The notes under the pieces: generated by a model
Database searches by the model: none
What the model was told of the DNA's origin: nothing
What the model saw: the letters and a program-made list of their open reading frames with translations, nothing else
NCBI GenBank assembly: GCA_942159475.1
Contig: OW804096.1
Location: 106,490,194 to 106,554,193 of the forward strand
Source of the DNA: Sthenelais limicola
Lineage: Eukaryota; Annelida; Polychaeta; Phyllodocida; Sigalionidae
Reading direction: 5' to 3'
DNA: 64,000 bases
Part shown: positions 1 through 13,655 of the stretch, piece by piece
Numbering within the stretch: the first letter of the stretch is position 1
Layout of the letters: each line of letters opens with the position of its first letter
Translations under genes and position numbers: made by a program

Positions 1-1000
1 TCACTCATTGCAGCCAGGGGCAGGAAGGCGGAACAGGTCGTGCCAGTCCCCTGTGACATCAAATTGGCCATATTCTTGTCACCACCACTCCTCCACTGAA
101 TGTATACAATGTCTTTGTGGCCGATCGCCCGATGTAATCACGTTATGCCAACAGATCAAATTGATTAGCAGAGCATTATATTTAATTTCTTGGCCCTTTG
201 TGACTCGTGTCCATTCCAATGATTTGAAGTTGTGTGGGAGCGAGACTCATTGGTTAAATTTGCTTCCCTCGCCGCGGACGTCAGCAGAAAGGCTGAGAGG
301 GGGAAGAAATGATGTCTGATAATGTTGAACGGCATTGAAAGAGATTGGGAATCGATATTTTGATTATTTTGTCTCTGAGAGGTTTGGACAGAGTAGGTGT
401 TTTTCCCTGTCAAAGGTGTTATGGGTGGAGTAGTGGGGATCAAAGGATGCAGAGACTCGCGAAAAATAGCAATAAATATGATAAGTGTAAACTCAAATAC
501 CAAAAAACACATCCAGGACATTGGGCTGTGTGTAGCTGTGTAGCCTACATTTGGTCTGTGCCATACTAGATGGATATCACTTGTATTATATGGATCGGTT
601 GGAACTGGTAGTGATTTTCCTTTTCTGTTTAATACAGTTTTAGACCTTTATTGTCTCTTATCAGGAGAGGATAAATACCATATATACGCATGTGCAACAC
701 TGGTATGTTTTCCAAGGGCTCTTTGTAACATACGCCAAAGAGGCAGAGCAACTAAAAAGTACAAATCCTTTACTTTGGAAAATATTGGGGTATATACGAC
801 TATTGGGAAAGTACCTCTTTTGTATTACTGAGAGCACTGTTTGATGTAGATTTAAATTTAGCAAAATCATGCTATTTTTCAAGTATGGTGGGAGATATCA
901 GGTTGACTCAAATGAACATCGATCGACCGAGAGCGCGTATACATAGGACAATGTATTAGGTAATTTACATCTACTCAATTGGAATGGATTGTTGACAGTA
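1..1000. other. No gene supported
   Basis: AT-rich DNA with a 103-codon + strand frame at 8-319 and a 118-codon minus frame at 165-521 that overlap. Neither has recognisable sequence or splice context. Nothing else was seen. Confidence 0.6.
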
Positions 1001-1170
1001 TAAAGGGCCTAGTCCACTAAGCTGATTCTTTTTTATTATTATTATTCATTTAGGGCATAACATTTACATGCGATTTTGCATGCTTATGCGATTTTGCACC
1101 GCAGAGGACTCTTTTGCACTAAATTCCGTGAGAACCGCATGAGAATCGGCTTAGTGGACTAGACCCTTAA
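1001..1170. mobile_element. MITE-like element with ~28-bp imperfect terminal inverted repeats
   Basis: The left end at about 1002-1028 reads AAAGGGCCTAGTCCACTAAG and continues CTGATTCT. The right end at 1141-1169 is its reverse complement with few mismatches (AAGGGTCTAGTCCACTAAGC on the minus strand). Flanks show TA/TTA next to both ends. The interior is non-coding, with a T/TTA run and a 13-bp direct repeat ATGCGATTTTGCA at 1068-1080 and 1086-1098. Size, inverted ends and lack of coding capacity fit a non-autonomous DNA transposon. The superfamily is not assignable by eye. Confidence 0.75.
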
Positions 1171-2841
1171 TACGACGTTATGCACCGCGAGTGTTTAAGG
1201 CTTTATGATTGCAATTTAGTATGGGAGCGAGGGGCAGTCTGTGGTCTGTCCACTCAGAAACCAGGAGTTGGGGGTAGTAGTATAGACATTGGGAGTTTGG
1301 TGACGCCCACCTTAGTCCATGGGGACGGCCGAGTTATATTAGATTGATGATGATGCCTGCACCATTCTGGTATTGCGCACTGCCTTCAACCACATACTTC
1401 AGGAAATACCGAATACATCACACAAAATTGCCTCGTGGGCCCCTCCTAACAACACTGTGACCTATAATACTGCGTATTTGCACCACATAGTCCTGTTGAC
1501 CAGTATACTTGTTGCCCGAACATTTGGCTGACCGCCGGTGATATTGCACTTTTATCGGTTTACAGATATATGCGCCAGTCATATCTAATTGTGTTGTGCG
1601 ATATTTGTCAGTTTTTATGCGGCTAGTCGCCATCTAGATTCTGAGCCTATTCCTTGATACAGGCAGCTATATGATAGCACTTGTTAATAGATCCTGGCTT
1701 TACCGCCAGTACCAAAGAGGCCTTATTGATTACCAAATTTATGAACTTCCATGTATAGGTCTACTTTTCCATACCTAACATGATTGTCAATGGTTATAAC
1801 CTCGGGCTGTATAAGTCATTTATTTTTGCCGCCCTATCGCTTTGATAAGGCTATTCTCTTAAACACCTTATTCGGACAAGTTATATAATCCATAACCCAG
1901 GAACTTGACACTTCCATCATGATGTAACTGTTGAAAAATGCCTGCTTTCTATTATAGATCAGTACTTAACGTTAGAAACTGAAATCGCATGCAATTCATG
2001 GAATATTTTCTTCCGCTCGCGTTACTTTCCAGATAGAAGTTGCCTCGCCTCTTGTGTGGCAGCTTGCGTAGGGCCTGCGAGGGGATCAGAACTCTAGCAC
2101 TTGTCCTATAAATAGCATCATGAGCGGCTCGCATCATCTGGACCCAATCAGTGCCTGTTACCATCAGACTCAGGGGTTCCTCATCCTCTACACTGACCTC
2201 ATTCCAGCGGACAGTTTCTCAGATCAGAACCTCACACCATGCTACAGAAAATTCATATAACTTCCCTCCTCGTTCCTAAGTCGTCAAGCCAGAATCTTTT
2301 GAAGAACTCCAGAAGGCTCAAATAGCGCTGGAGATGTCTGGATCGTTCTGACTTAAGAGATATCTGCTGAGATTGCAGATTGAAATAAATAGATACAAGA
2401 TAGGTATCATGGGTTGCTATACTTGCCATGTGCCACCTTACTCCAGTTCCAGTGGTCTGTAATCTATTCAAACATGTATTTGAAATCCTTGGCACGTATG
2501 CCGTTCTGTGGATACATGTCCGGGCCAAGTGGAAAGGTTGTTTGAGGTTCAGAATGAGACCGAATATTTTTCACTAGAACTAACTTTGCTCGTGGTTCAT
2601 TATTTAATTTCAGTCTCTATAGGCATGTATCGCGTGTATGCGATTAGGAAGGGCCCCAGAAGTCAGAGAGGTATACTTTTGACCTCGCTCACACGGGCTG
2701 AATCACTAACTCATTCTCTCCACTAACGTCCAAGTGACCCCTCCCTTTTCCCTCGCTTTATGGTAACAATGACCGCTTGGGGACTCAGTGAAATCTGCGC
2801 CTCTAGTGGGCAGTAAGCCTGCCACGGCATGCAGCAATGAC
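1171..2841. other. No gene supported
   Basis: Only short frames on both strands (up to 91 codons, minus, 2253-2528) with no motif or splice support. Confidence 0.6.
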
Positions 2842-3032
2842 ATGAGTGCCATTCATCAGTTTTGTGTTTACTTATTAATATTTGTCCTGCTCTTCCCTCT
2901 ACTCTCTAACGCGCGCCAATTACCCCACACTAAACGAGCGTCGGCAATGAGTCATGAGGAGAAAGGGTCCAACAAAGCTTTTCCCACAGTCCCTTTGACG
3001 GATGTTTTTGAGAGGCTACTAATGACATGTAG
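2842..3032 (+). CDS. Possible first exon of a secreted peptide precursor
   Basis: The ATG opens MSAIHQFCVYLLIFVLLFPL, a textbook signal peptide with a likely cleavage after LLSNA. The frame continues RQLPHTKRASAMSHEEKG, which contains a dibasic KR processing site, and on to FPTVPLTDVFERLLMTC. A GTTAGT donor at 3033 would end it after two codon bases; without splicing the frame stays open to 3231. It has the layout of a neuropeptide or hormone precursor exon, but I cannot match it to a family and see no second exon. A chance hydrophobic frame or a conserved non-coding element is the alternative. Confidence 0.3.
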
Positions 3033-4339
3033 GTTAGTAGCATATTGGGGCGATACATTTGCATTACTCCGCCCTACCAGCAACTCGCAGCGAGCTGAAT
3101 GCTGGGCATCGATTACAATCAGGCGAACCTCTTGGTATGTTGAACATGACTCGAGCCAGTTGGGAAGTTGTGAGAATAGGGAGAAGTTTAATACCTTGTG
3201 TACCGTTGGGAGCCATCACTTCCAGGGATAAGCTGGGGGCATTCAATCACCAGATGAAGTAATATGCTTTCATCCCCTGCATTGATTTTCTCCCGCCCTT
3301 AAGATGCATTAAAATCAACCTGTCGGGACTAATAAGATTGGGGGGATCTTCACCAAGTCAGACACATTTTTATCGTTGCGGACGCAGCTGGCGTTGTTGG
3401 CGCGTGCAGAGAGTGGGATTCGTCGCGACTCGCTCCGCCGGGGATCACGTCTAATGGGTTGCGAGTATCGCGCGCCATGCCGCGATTTGTTTGACTTCGC
3501 ACTTTCTGTCGTTCACTGGTTCATGGATAATCTGGGTTTCTCATGATAGGTTCGTGTGATCTCTTGGTTCTTTGGAGCAAATTTCCAACGTCCACCATTG
3601 AATTATGTGGCTGATGACCGCTATTGTATTTCCCTCACATTGTCATCATTACATTTACCCAAGACATTAGGTGATTAATGGAGAATACGAGTGGCAATGG
3701 GAAAGGTAACTGTTGAAGGTAACATTTACAACCATTAGTGTATACCGAAGCACCGTGAACAGTCTGGTACCACTTCTGGGAGGAGCTCCCGCTCTTCCAC
3801 TGTGCGAGCTGGATGTTTATTTACTGGTAACAAAAATAGACAGGCTCGTGGCTGCGTAAGTTTGTGCCATTTGTAAAACAAACCCTAACACAATGTCGCA
3901 TTGTAGCCACCCTTCAAACCTCCATTCTCCTCTTAACGAGGACCAGTGATAGTCAATTAACAATTGTTGACAAAACCTGCTGATAATATTTATGTGCAAA
4001 GGGATCTATGCGAGTTCCTCAATTAAGACGCATACCAGTGGATATGCTGCAGTGGTTTGTTCCCGAGGACAATTGAAGGTTTTATGTATCACTTGCTGCA
4101 AAGAAAACACTTGCCGGAAGGCTTGGAAACAGGAAGTAGAATGGGTCTTCCTGTCTATCCATGCAGGGGGGGGGGGGGGGGGGCAGTGCGGGCAGTGCCC
4201 TGCTTAGGGTTTCCGGGCCCACGGTTTTAGTCTAATGTCAGGTTGGGGTTGTTTCCAAGTCAGCAAAAAATATATGATAGATCTAATGTCTGGGAAAATA
4301 ATATTTATGAATATTGGTAATATTTTGGCAATCAAACTC
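3033..4339. other. No gene supported; CpG-richer patch near 3370-3500
   Basis: Around 3370-3500 the sequence is richer in CG (GTCGCGACTCGCTCCGCCGG, ATCGCGCGCCATGCCGCG) than the flanks, which could mark a regulatory element. No open frame or splice pair supports an exon. The G18 tract lies near the end. Confidence 0.5.
4166..4183 (+). repeat. G18 homopolymer
   Basis: Eighteen consecutive G, followed by a duplicated GGGCAGTGC (4181-4198). It is prone to length error in sequencing and to G-quadruplex formation. Confidence 0.9.
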
Positions 4340-4916
4340 TTAAAGATAAATACCAGTGTTGTCAGCACTGCAGCAGGCGGGAATTCAAGGAACTAATGCA
4401 TGAAACAATAGAATTAAATATATTTTGTTCAAACTTTGTATTGAGAAAGAACATGGTTGGGGGAATACAAAATGCCAAACAAACTGGATATTATCATATT
4501 ATTTTGTGTTTTAGGGATGAGTGAAGTTTACTTCCCTTCACTATTGTTTTCAATGGGGGAACCTCATTGTGATACAAGTTTAGCTGAATAACTTTTTTTT
4601 TAGCCCAATGACACCTTATTTTTTTTAATTGGGAGGGTAGAATAACATGTCAGCAATGTATATGCAGATTTTAAAGAAAATCATATGATTCAATCATATG
4701 CTATTGGGGAAAATGCAGAAAATACCCGTTTTTCCATAGACTTCTATAGTGAACAGTAATAAATTTCAGTGGTCCCTGAAATAAAAACTAATCCAATGAC
4801 ATATGATTTTTGGGGGCTTTTTGGGTTTCCCGAACCATGTTCTTTCTAAATCCAAAGTTTAAAGAAAATTCCATGATTCATTAATTTTTTAAGTGAACAC
4901 TGGTATTTACCTTTAA
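4340..4916. mobile_element. Palindromic (foldback) MITE-like element, ~577 bp
   Basis: The left end TTAAAGATAAATACCAGTGT at 4340-4359 and the right end (minus strand) TTAAAGGTAAATACCAGTGT at 4916-4897 form about 21-bp inverted ends with one mismatch. Internal arms are also complementary: AAACTTTGTATTGAGAAAGA followed by ACATGGT around 4432-4458 mirrors 4837-4863. A third pair lies around 4505-4560 versus about 4735-4795. Both outer ends carry TTAA. There is no coding capacity. The whole can fold back on itself, as in foldback-type MITEs. Confidence 0.72.
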
Positions 4917-5859
4917 ATTAATCCACACATACACGCACGCACACCATCGGCTATGTGCCCCAAAACTAGTGCTCAGTCCCTGTGTTAAAAAACATCATAC
5001 ACAATTTCTAAATATCATTTATACGCCTTAAAGTAGTTTCTTTTCTTACATTCTTATTAAAAAAATTTCATTTGTCGTATTTCATGTATTAATTTATTCC
5101 TTATGAATGTAATGTACTTTTGAAATACAGACAGTGATGATTTTTATTGAATTCAAATTGGTATGTTTTAACAAAAATCTGCATGTAAACCTTTTCTTGC
5201 TTAGGTAGAATTTAATTTATCTTTTCAAGAGATGCTCTCTTTGAGTCAAAGGTCACAGGGGTCAGTGTGTCAACAAGCCCATAGTGACCTTGTATGGTCC
5301 CCTGTTTGATTAAGCTGGCCCTAGAGATAACAGCCTCGTCTTATCTGTACACTACAATGTTTTTGTTGGTTTTGGAGTAATAATACCATCTCAGAATCAG
5401 ATATGGGCCGTCTGATATACTCTCTAGACAACTCATATACACCTACGATCAACCCATCTGCAGTGTCTCTTTCTTACTACTCCACCTCTTGCTCTGTGTC
5501 TTTCATTGTTTGAGCAGCTCTCTGAGTCGCTGGGAGCTGGCCAGGGCAGACAGAGCACTCTTCAATCCCACGAGTCTGATAGGGATGATAGCGACTCTAA
5601 AGCATTTAAGCGCTCGGGGATCAGATAGGGCGGTCGTCTGCCTGTATTGGATCTGGAAAGAACTAGGCGTGAATCAATACCTGTGAGCTGCTGTATCCAT
5701 AGGAGTCACATACAAGGAAGATATATAGGTAGATCATAACGCAAACTGGGGTCTTGTGCATTGCTATAAACTCTTGTCTAGTCGAGTATAGCTGCAAGGG
5801 GCAAGTACTACTGTGTTTGTTTGGTTACTGTCTCAGTATGCGGTTGCCATTGATCAATG

Positions 5860-5875
5860 ATATATATATATATAA
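5860..5875 (+). repeat. (TA)n microsatellite
   Basis: About eight TA units (GATATATATATATATA) in the gene-poor upstream region. Confidence 0.85.
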
Positions 5876-8800
5876 TCATGGTAGAAAAACCGAATGCCTA
5901 TTATCCATACTTCCCATCCCTCTCTTATCATGACTTATACATGAGTTTCCCATGTTTTTATTGACAAATTTGCTCTTTTTTTCATTCATTTCACTGGGTT
6001 CAGCAGCACCTTCCCCCTCGCAGACCCAAGTATTGGGATCGATGAATATGGCCTGGTTTTGGAGACTGTTGTGCAAGTAGCTATGGCCCTACTACCGTTC
6101 ACTATATGTATACACGTACATACATATCTCTCTGTCCTTCTGCCTGCCCACGCCTGACTCCAATCTATTGAGATCAATAGATTCCAAGAGACTGTCTATC
6201 TGACTTCTCTAAGCCGAACGGGACGCCACTCTTGCAGTGTGTCCTCTAAGTTTGCTGTCGATAAGCCTGGGAGTCAATTGTGTGTTTCCAAGTGCAATAT
6301 CCCTCTGAAGTAGATGTTTATTTTTTCTCCATCATTTCATGGGTAAACTTCTATAGTATGACCCCCATATATACACACTCTGCCCAATGTGGATTCTAAA
6401 ATGTTCTGGCAATATTTATTTGACTTGATCTGTAGGTAAATATGCAGTGCTATTGTGTGTACTCAAAGCTGGCTTGGGAAAAGATCTGGGGGATTCTGTA
6501 AACATTTCCACAAGCACCTGGTTCGTTTAATGACAGGGACGTTCCCAATGAAAGATATCAGTGGAATCCACTGGGATATCCTAAGCAAGCTATATATAAA
6601 TCTAATTTACTTGTCTTGGACTAATGCAATTTAATGAGGTATATTGCTGATCAGCCTATATAGTGGTAGAATTCTGGCCCCATTCTTTGACAATGCGGTG
6701 CTCTGCACCTGATAAGACACAAAAAAAACCCCTTTCCTCTCCTAATTATCATCAGCACTCCCGAGTCCGTGGCGATGGGATTATTGAGTTATAAACCCAT
6801 CAATCCCTGCCCGTACCCTTCTCGGGGTAAACTTCTAGCGCCGTTTTATGCTGTTTGGTATTTGGGATCCTGCGTATGGGATTAAGTCGGGTATGGACTC
6901 AGTATTAGTGCCAGCTGTTTCTATATCATCAAATTCCTAATGGGATCCAGAATGGCTCCATGGTGTATCTGGCGCTGTCTAAATCCACATATTGCCACTG
7001 TATACTGGCTGTATATCGGATGTATTGATGTTTCCAGGTTTGTGAAACCAGAGGGAAATATTGCCTCTAAAGTTGCAATGATGTATTCTACAAAATAGAC
7101 CATTTCTCGTACCTGACTTCATGTTACATCATTCCCCCTCTCACTCCCCCCTCTCACTATCTCATGAACATATCCCCTATTATATTCTTACACTATCTCT
7201 CAGTATCTCTTGGATAAATATCGATGGTAGTCCTCTAATGAGGAATTACTTTCTCCTCCCCGATGCGATGGACCTATTAGTTGGTTTAATAAACGAGTTT
7301 ACAACAGAACTCGTTGGTTTAATAAGGAATATTGTTGCGGTTTAGAGGGACCTCGCCGCAGCAATTAGCAATAGCTTGACAGGATTCTGCTTCTGATTCG
7401 TTGTATAAAGTATTTACTTTTGGCGGTCTAGATTAGAAAACGGGACATTTAATCAGGAAAACAATAACATTGCAAGCGCTGGGAGTCTAGTGAACGGGCT
7501 GTGGCTATTGCCTGGTTGTTTTTGTTTAGGTAGAGGGACATGGGCGCTCATGCTTGACCACGCAAATCCTTGCCAAAAAGGACATTAGAAAAGAGACGAC
7601 GATTAATTTTCCTGCTTCATGTGTACGTGTTAGGGTTTGTCGTCGTAAGGGCTATAGTAAATCTGTGTCTATACTAAAATTAACCGCCATAGTTCACATT
7701 CCATTCCTCTCCAAGCCGCCCGGGCAGTGACCAAGTACTAGTACTACAAGAGAGGGTCCAAGTCTGGCACAGTGCCAGCCCGACATGGTCTACAAGGTAA
7801 ACAGAACATCATACACACGCAGTTTTATGCTCTAAATTCATCGCACAACTTTTATTGTTTGGTGACACCCGGGTCACTAAAGTCGAAGGCTTCGTTTTGG
7901 TCTGTGATGATGATATAGATGTTATACAGATGTGGGACACGCGTTGAAGTGCATTGGTATTTCAGTAATATCATTTACTGTTGATATATTGTGAACCCCA
8001 TCTCGCTTGTGTCTTTCCATATACTTCGTTATACTACCGTCTGCAATAACTGAATATTGGATGACTTCGGTGCAGTAAACCTCATCGATCAGAATTAATG
8101 ATATAATTTGGTGATCATTGCCAAGCTTTTGTACATATTTGAACTGTATATGTTCTTCGATTTAGCACCTCAACCATCATTTTGAAGCCATTCTAAAAAT
8201 CATTCATGGCCTTATCATGGCCCGACTCCTCTTTCTTACAAACGACACTAGTACGCCCCTATGTGTTAGGAAGGCGTTATTCATCTTACTGCTTAGATCA
8301 ACTATTGGTTTACAATTTTGGGTTCTTTAAAAGACTGAAAACGAGAACAATGCTATACTATAGCCGATTCTGATATCACATCTTATTCGTGATGTCCATA
8401 CAACATGGCTCTTTAGATTCGGTCGTTGACATCAATTGCATCTTCCCTCGTTGCCACACATAATAAAAGAATTTACGACCACACTCATATTAATTGACAA
8501 CTCTAGGCACGATCGCTCTGCCCTGTGATGTTTATTATTGTTTCTAATTAATGACAAAGTCATAGATGTCAATTATGACATGCACAATTACTATGATTAC
8601 TGCTTGAGATTTCTAGGTTCCTAACAGAACAATTGTATTGATTATAGGATTCGAGTCTCCCGAGGGATTTGTGATCGTGAATTTATCTGAGGAACTCATT
8701 GAGTTATGATCAAGGTAACGGGTCTCTAATCCCTACGAAAGCTTTTGTCAGGGGCCTTGGCTAGGCGGTCCACTTGTTTATGTATTTATGATCCTGGAGG

Positions 8801-11800
8801 ATCAAGAGCTTAGTAAGAAACCCTGGAGCTTCGTCTTTCCCAGTCCATAATCCTCCCGATTGTTTACTCTTATCCTTTCTCTGTCTTACTCTCTTCTTTC
8901 TCTCCTCCTCCATCAACTTACTCGCTTTCTCCCTTTCACGCACACGGATACAATATACAACAGGTTGGTTAATGTTCGTGCTCAACTTTTTTTTCCATGT
9001 GGCTGGTTTGGTATGGAAATCCAAGTTCCCAGGGATCACAACGATTGCATCACGCCTGACCCATTGCATAAAGAGTGGTAGACCTATTGCCTCATCTCAA
9101 GAGCCAAGATTTGTGTGCATACTCTGTTCTTTACATAAGTATTCACATCATGTATTGCCCATGCAACTCAGGCGCTTAATTACCTGAACTTCTGGTCATT
9201 GGTATTTAGTATAGGCTATAGCTGTAGGAAGACTAAGCTTGACACATGGCGACACAATGATATTGGTCTCTATGATATATACAAATTAAAGTTAGTGGTA
9301 AAATTGATATTTTTAATTATTATTATACTGGCCCCTTTGTATCGTTTGTGTATCTGCTAATATCTATGGGTCTGTGTATTCTATTCGCCCACTACTTAAT
9401 ACACAACTTATCATGTTCTGTGAGGATTTTTTCTACATGTGCACGATGACATTGTGTTGTGTCAGGGATATATCAGCACCTCTTGAATACAACAACCCAA
9501 CGTATTTATCAATAGGTCGGGAGAGATATCTCCACCGCTAAGCTCCTCTACCGTGTTACAGCATATCTAGTAGGCCTCTGTTATTGTAAACTTGTCATAG
9601 AACAGTAAACACACCAGAATCATACAGAGATCCAGTGGATCCCTCGAGTTGTTGGCGCGGGACCCAACCAACCATAGTGGCTGCTCTGGCCTCCCTACCT
9701 GCACACGGCTATAGGCGCTCGTGCTTCTGCCAACGGGAATTTTTTCACCACCGATTTTGGCCTCGCTGATCGCAAACACTGACCTTTTTGGAATGACCCT
9801 TCACTGACCATCGACATCGTTTGAAGTAGCCATCAGTATTGAGATAACGGATTGTACCATTGGAGATCCCATCGTAAACTTATCAGGTACATACAGGTAT
9901 TAGTGGTTGTACCACAGAAGGAGTACCATCCCACCCCAGGTAGGACCCGTACCAAGCAAATAGTTGAAACATTCCCATCCTGAGATCAAATACTTCCCAG
10001 TGATTAATTGTATTGGACTTGGCAATACATACTTCAACATTTAATGTCTCTCTGTGTCTAAGCATTCCAACGTTGGTTTAGGGATGGGGAGTCGTCGGCC
10101 CGTTGACACAGCCATTGTAATATTACAGAGTGGATTTGTGTTTCTACATAGTCTGCCCCTATTGATACGCGCCCCTATACAGTTGTCAGTCGATAATAAC
10201 CAGTGACCAGGTGAATCGAAAGGCAACACATTACTGATATGACCCATAAACCATGGGGCAAATTCTAAGCTTGAGGGAATTGTTTGTGGTACATGCGTAT
10301 CAAATTACTTTTTGTTTAAAAAAATGCCCTGGGTCACTCTAGAAAATGAGCTCTTAATTGCCATTTCCTCGTTGGGATTGTTTATCTTGTTATCATAATT
10401 CAGAGGCACTTTTTCCTGGTTGACCTCCCTGGCCTTGCCATTAATATACAGTTAGGTTGTATGACAAGGCGGACGGGTATGACCCGAGGACATGGAATGC
10501 ATAAATATATACATTGTTTACCACTTCTTTTTCTTGTCGGATCTCACCCTATTCTAGTTTTTTTTTAGCTATAATGGGAATCAGTGTTATATCCGAGTCT
10601 AGCTAGAGGTTAGCTTTAAAAAATGGGCTCCGCGACGGAAGGAGAGATTTAATAGTGGGATTATGTACTGGATATACATCGCGTTTTTTCTTCCTTCCTG
10701 CCCACTTTAAGTCAGTGATGACTCGGTAGCCTAGGGATGATTATACCAGTGTTTATGGAGGCTGGGACTAACAATCATGAGGGTGTATGTGATGGAAAGA
10801 CCTGCCTTATCTATAATGTATCCTTCATCTGGCCACAGGACTAAGTATCCCTTTTAAATACCTCGAGAATCTATTGATCTGTGGTTTCACTCTCCAGCGC
10901 AAGTTTATACATTTACCATATAACACCAATTTATTTATAAAAAAATGTACCGATATTTTTTTGCTGCTTACTTTCCTATTTCTTCCCATGGAGACATTGG
11001 TGATTTACCCCAATTATTAAGTTCCATCCCTTCTACTACTGTTGCAATATTCAATATTATACCCTTTTAAACAATTCGCCCATTCGTTGGGAAATTGAGT
11101 GCGCAGTTTTTCCACTTTTCCTTGTTTTGATCTCTGGCTCAATTGTCTGTGTTTTCTCTCAAATTTAATTGATCGCCACACCAGAATGAGGTCCCCATCG
11201 TATCTAATCAAGTGGTAGGAGTTCCTAATTGCATGGTATGTGTTAAAAGTAACACATGGGTCTGAACACAGTGGACTATGTGGTGTGCCTTAACATTAGC
11301 TTTGTATACTATATTAATATAAGGACCATCATGCCTCTTATTAGTTCTGTCAACAGAGTGAATATCTATCACCCCGTCTCAAGTATTCCCTCCAACTTCA
11401 GAAGCCCCTGCTCTAGATCTTCCTAGAAGCAAAATCGGAAAGGAGATTCACCAGTCAATCTCGACAAGGCCTTGCTGGATTTAAGCAGATTATATTCATG
11501 CTTCCGCATACATGCTTCGTGTGGAGAGGGCGGACTAGTGGTGATATTAAACCCTCCTTTCGTTTGAGGATTCTCGGACAGTTAAACTTTCAGAGCCAAA
11601 CTTATAAAGCAAATATGTATGAGTGTTATGTGCTCTGAGTTGCGTGTTATCATGCGAACTCTGTATATATGACACTGAGTGTACCTGTTCAGTCCATAAA
11701 GCGCGCTATACGTGATGCCATCGTGCACAGATATGTATCATTCTTGTATCCAATGTAGAAGCCTGGATTTCCTGTCACTGGAGTGAATGCGGTCTGGCAT

Positions 11801-12862
11801 ATGATACGTCAACTGGCAGGAGAAGCGAGTCGGGCTAACTGAGTACATGGGCTATCATGAGCTATCATGATTTGACATTGTCATGTCTGCGACCAAAGGG
11901 AATTGAATGCTATTGTTTTATGTAATACACTCTGAGGTTTTATGATGATTCCTTGTTATGAATTGGCTTGCCAGCTGAAGAGTCTTATAATAGCTGCTCA
12001 ATATGAATACTTTGTCAGGGAAATTCTCCCATGTCAAGTTACTTAAACTTCATCTTAAGTTTATGTAACTTTTTATTTCATTTAAGGCCAATAAGATATT
12101 TAAACAATTACAGAAAAACGCACCATCTTTCAAAGATGTTTTTCAGACGCCGCCACACTTGATTCAGGTTGTTAACGTTTCTCGCTCATGACTCTGATCT
12201 ACTCTGGAAATTATTGACCTTTCTATTAGTTGGCATACCTGTTGACAAAAGACTGACAGAAGGCTCACCTGGTATATAGATTAGATAGTCCATGAAAGTC
12301 TTTTTATCGACTAATAGATCTTTGTCCTAATTTGTATTCCCTAAACCCAGTGCTGATTTATGAAAATAACATTTTTATTTCACCTAACGACCAAAAAGTA
12401 AGCAGCCCTATGTGATTTGTCATTATTTTATTGGTTCTCATGTGCTTCAAGCACGTTAAACACACAGTATTTATTTACAAAGAGGTACTAACTATTGCAA
12501 AAACCTGGCTGAACTATTACCAAGTGTATTGATAATCAGCTTCATGTGGACAGTATAGGAGGGAGATCTTGGCGGGGTATTATGGAGCTAGGTATGAAAA
12601 TAGTACAACTACATCTGATAGTCCTGATCTATTTATATAATATACTAAGTCTAGGATATCATATCCATCGCGAATCTATAGTGAGTTAAGCCAACTTCCA
12701 TGCCCCTGTCAGCAAGATTGACAAGAGAAATAAGTTGATACCTATACGCCTCATGTGATCTCTACTTTACTAGACAGAGCCAATTATAAGGGAGCTGTCT
12801 CTGAAACATGGGCTGGCCAATTAAGGCAATAATCACTATGTACAGTTGACACTTGGCTGAGA

Positions 12863-12880
12863 ATGTATGTATGTATGTAT
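12863..12880 (+). repeat. (ATGT)n microsatellite
   Basis: About four units of ATGT (AATGTATGTATGTATGTAT). Confidence 0.8.
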
Positions 12881-13621
12881 CAATTTTATTTCCAAATAAC
12901 AGTTACATTGACTTGGAAAAAGGGGAGAAGCTACAACTTAGCCCTCTCTTTAGCTCCTTCTGTGAAATATTCATTTCTCAGGTCTTCCAGGTATCCCTGA
13001 GTATGATAGACGCTGTGTACCCAATCAAGTAATACAGGGTGTATTCTGTATTGTAATTATTAAGCTGGATGATTGAAGAGGTATCGCAAATTACAATATC
13101 AAACGGGGGTCAGTAGATAACATCAAATTTCTAAAACTTAAAGTAATATTTTAATTCATATTATTTATTTGTTATAAAATCCAAGGGAATGACAGCCACT
13201 TGCCATTTTTATCGAGCAACAGTACTAGAAACGGTGTCACAAGAATGGAAACAGGGGTCCATGCCCTTTACTGAATCCAGGCACTCGCTTATATCCTAAC
13301 CTTAAACCCCCAATCTGTCAATATCCAGTGATATAATAGAAAGGCTGGCTTGTATTAATAGGTGGAGCAGAGGTCGGCGAAGATCCCATAGCGATCATAC
13401 CTCGTCCAGATTTGGGTGATTGCCGAGGTTAGAATGATTCACCAGGGATAATGCCAAGCGGTGCGTTTGGCTGAAAGTCTCATGACGCTGGCTAGAGGTG
13501 CAGTGATAATAATCGCAGTGAGGGAGGGTGGGGGAGATAAATCATTATATTCCCCGACACCTTCAGGCCACAATATCTTTGACTCAGTGGCATATCATTG
13601 ATTCTCAAGACTTCTCGCTCT

Positions 13622-13655
13622 GCCCCCACCCCCCACCCCCCACCCCCCACCAACA
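13622..13655 (+). repeat. C-rich minisatellite, (CCCCCCA)n
   Basis: About four tandem copies of a CCCCCCA heptamer, then ACACAC. On the minus strand it reads TGGGGGG repeats and can form G-quadruplexes. Confidence 0.85.

Noticed and set aside
7783..7794. ATG GTC TAC AAG before GTAAAC as a first coding exon
   Set aside because: Only four codons. Phase fits the PDZ exon but would give half a PDZ domain; no upstream evidence.
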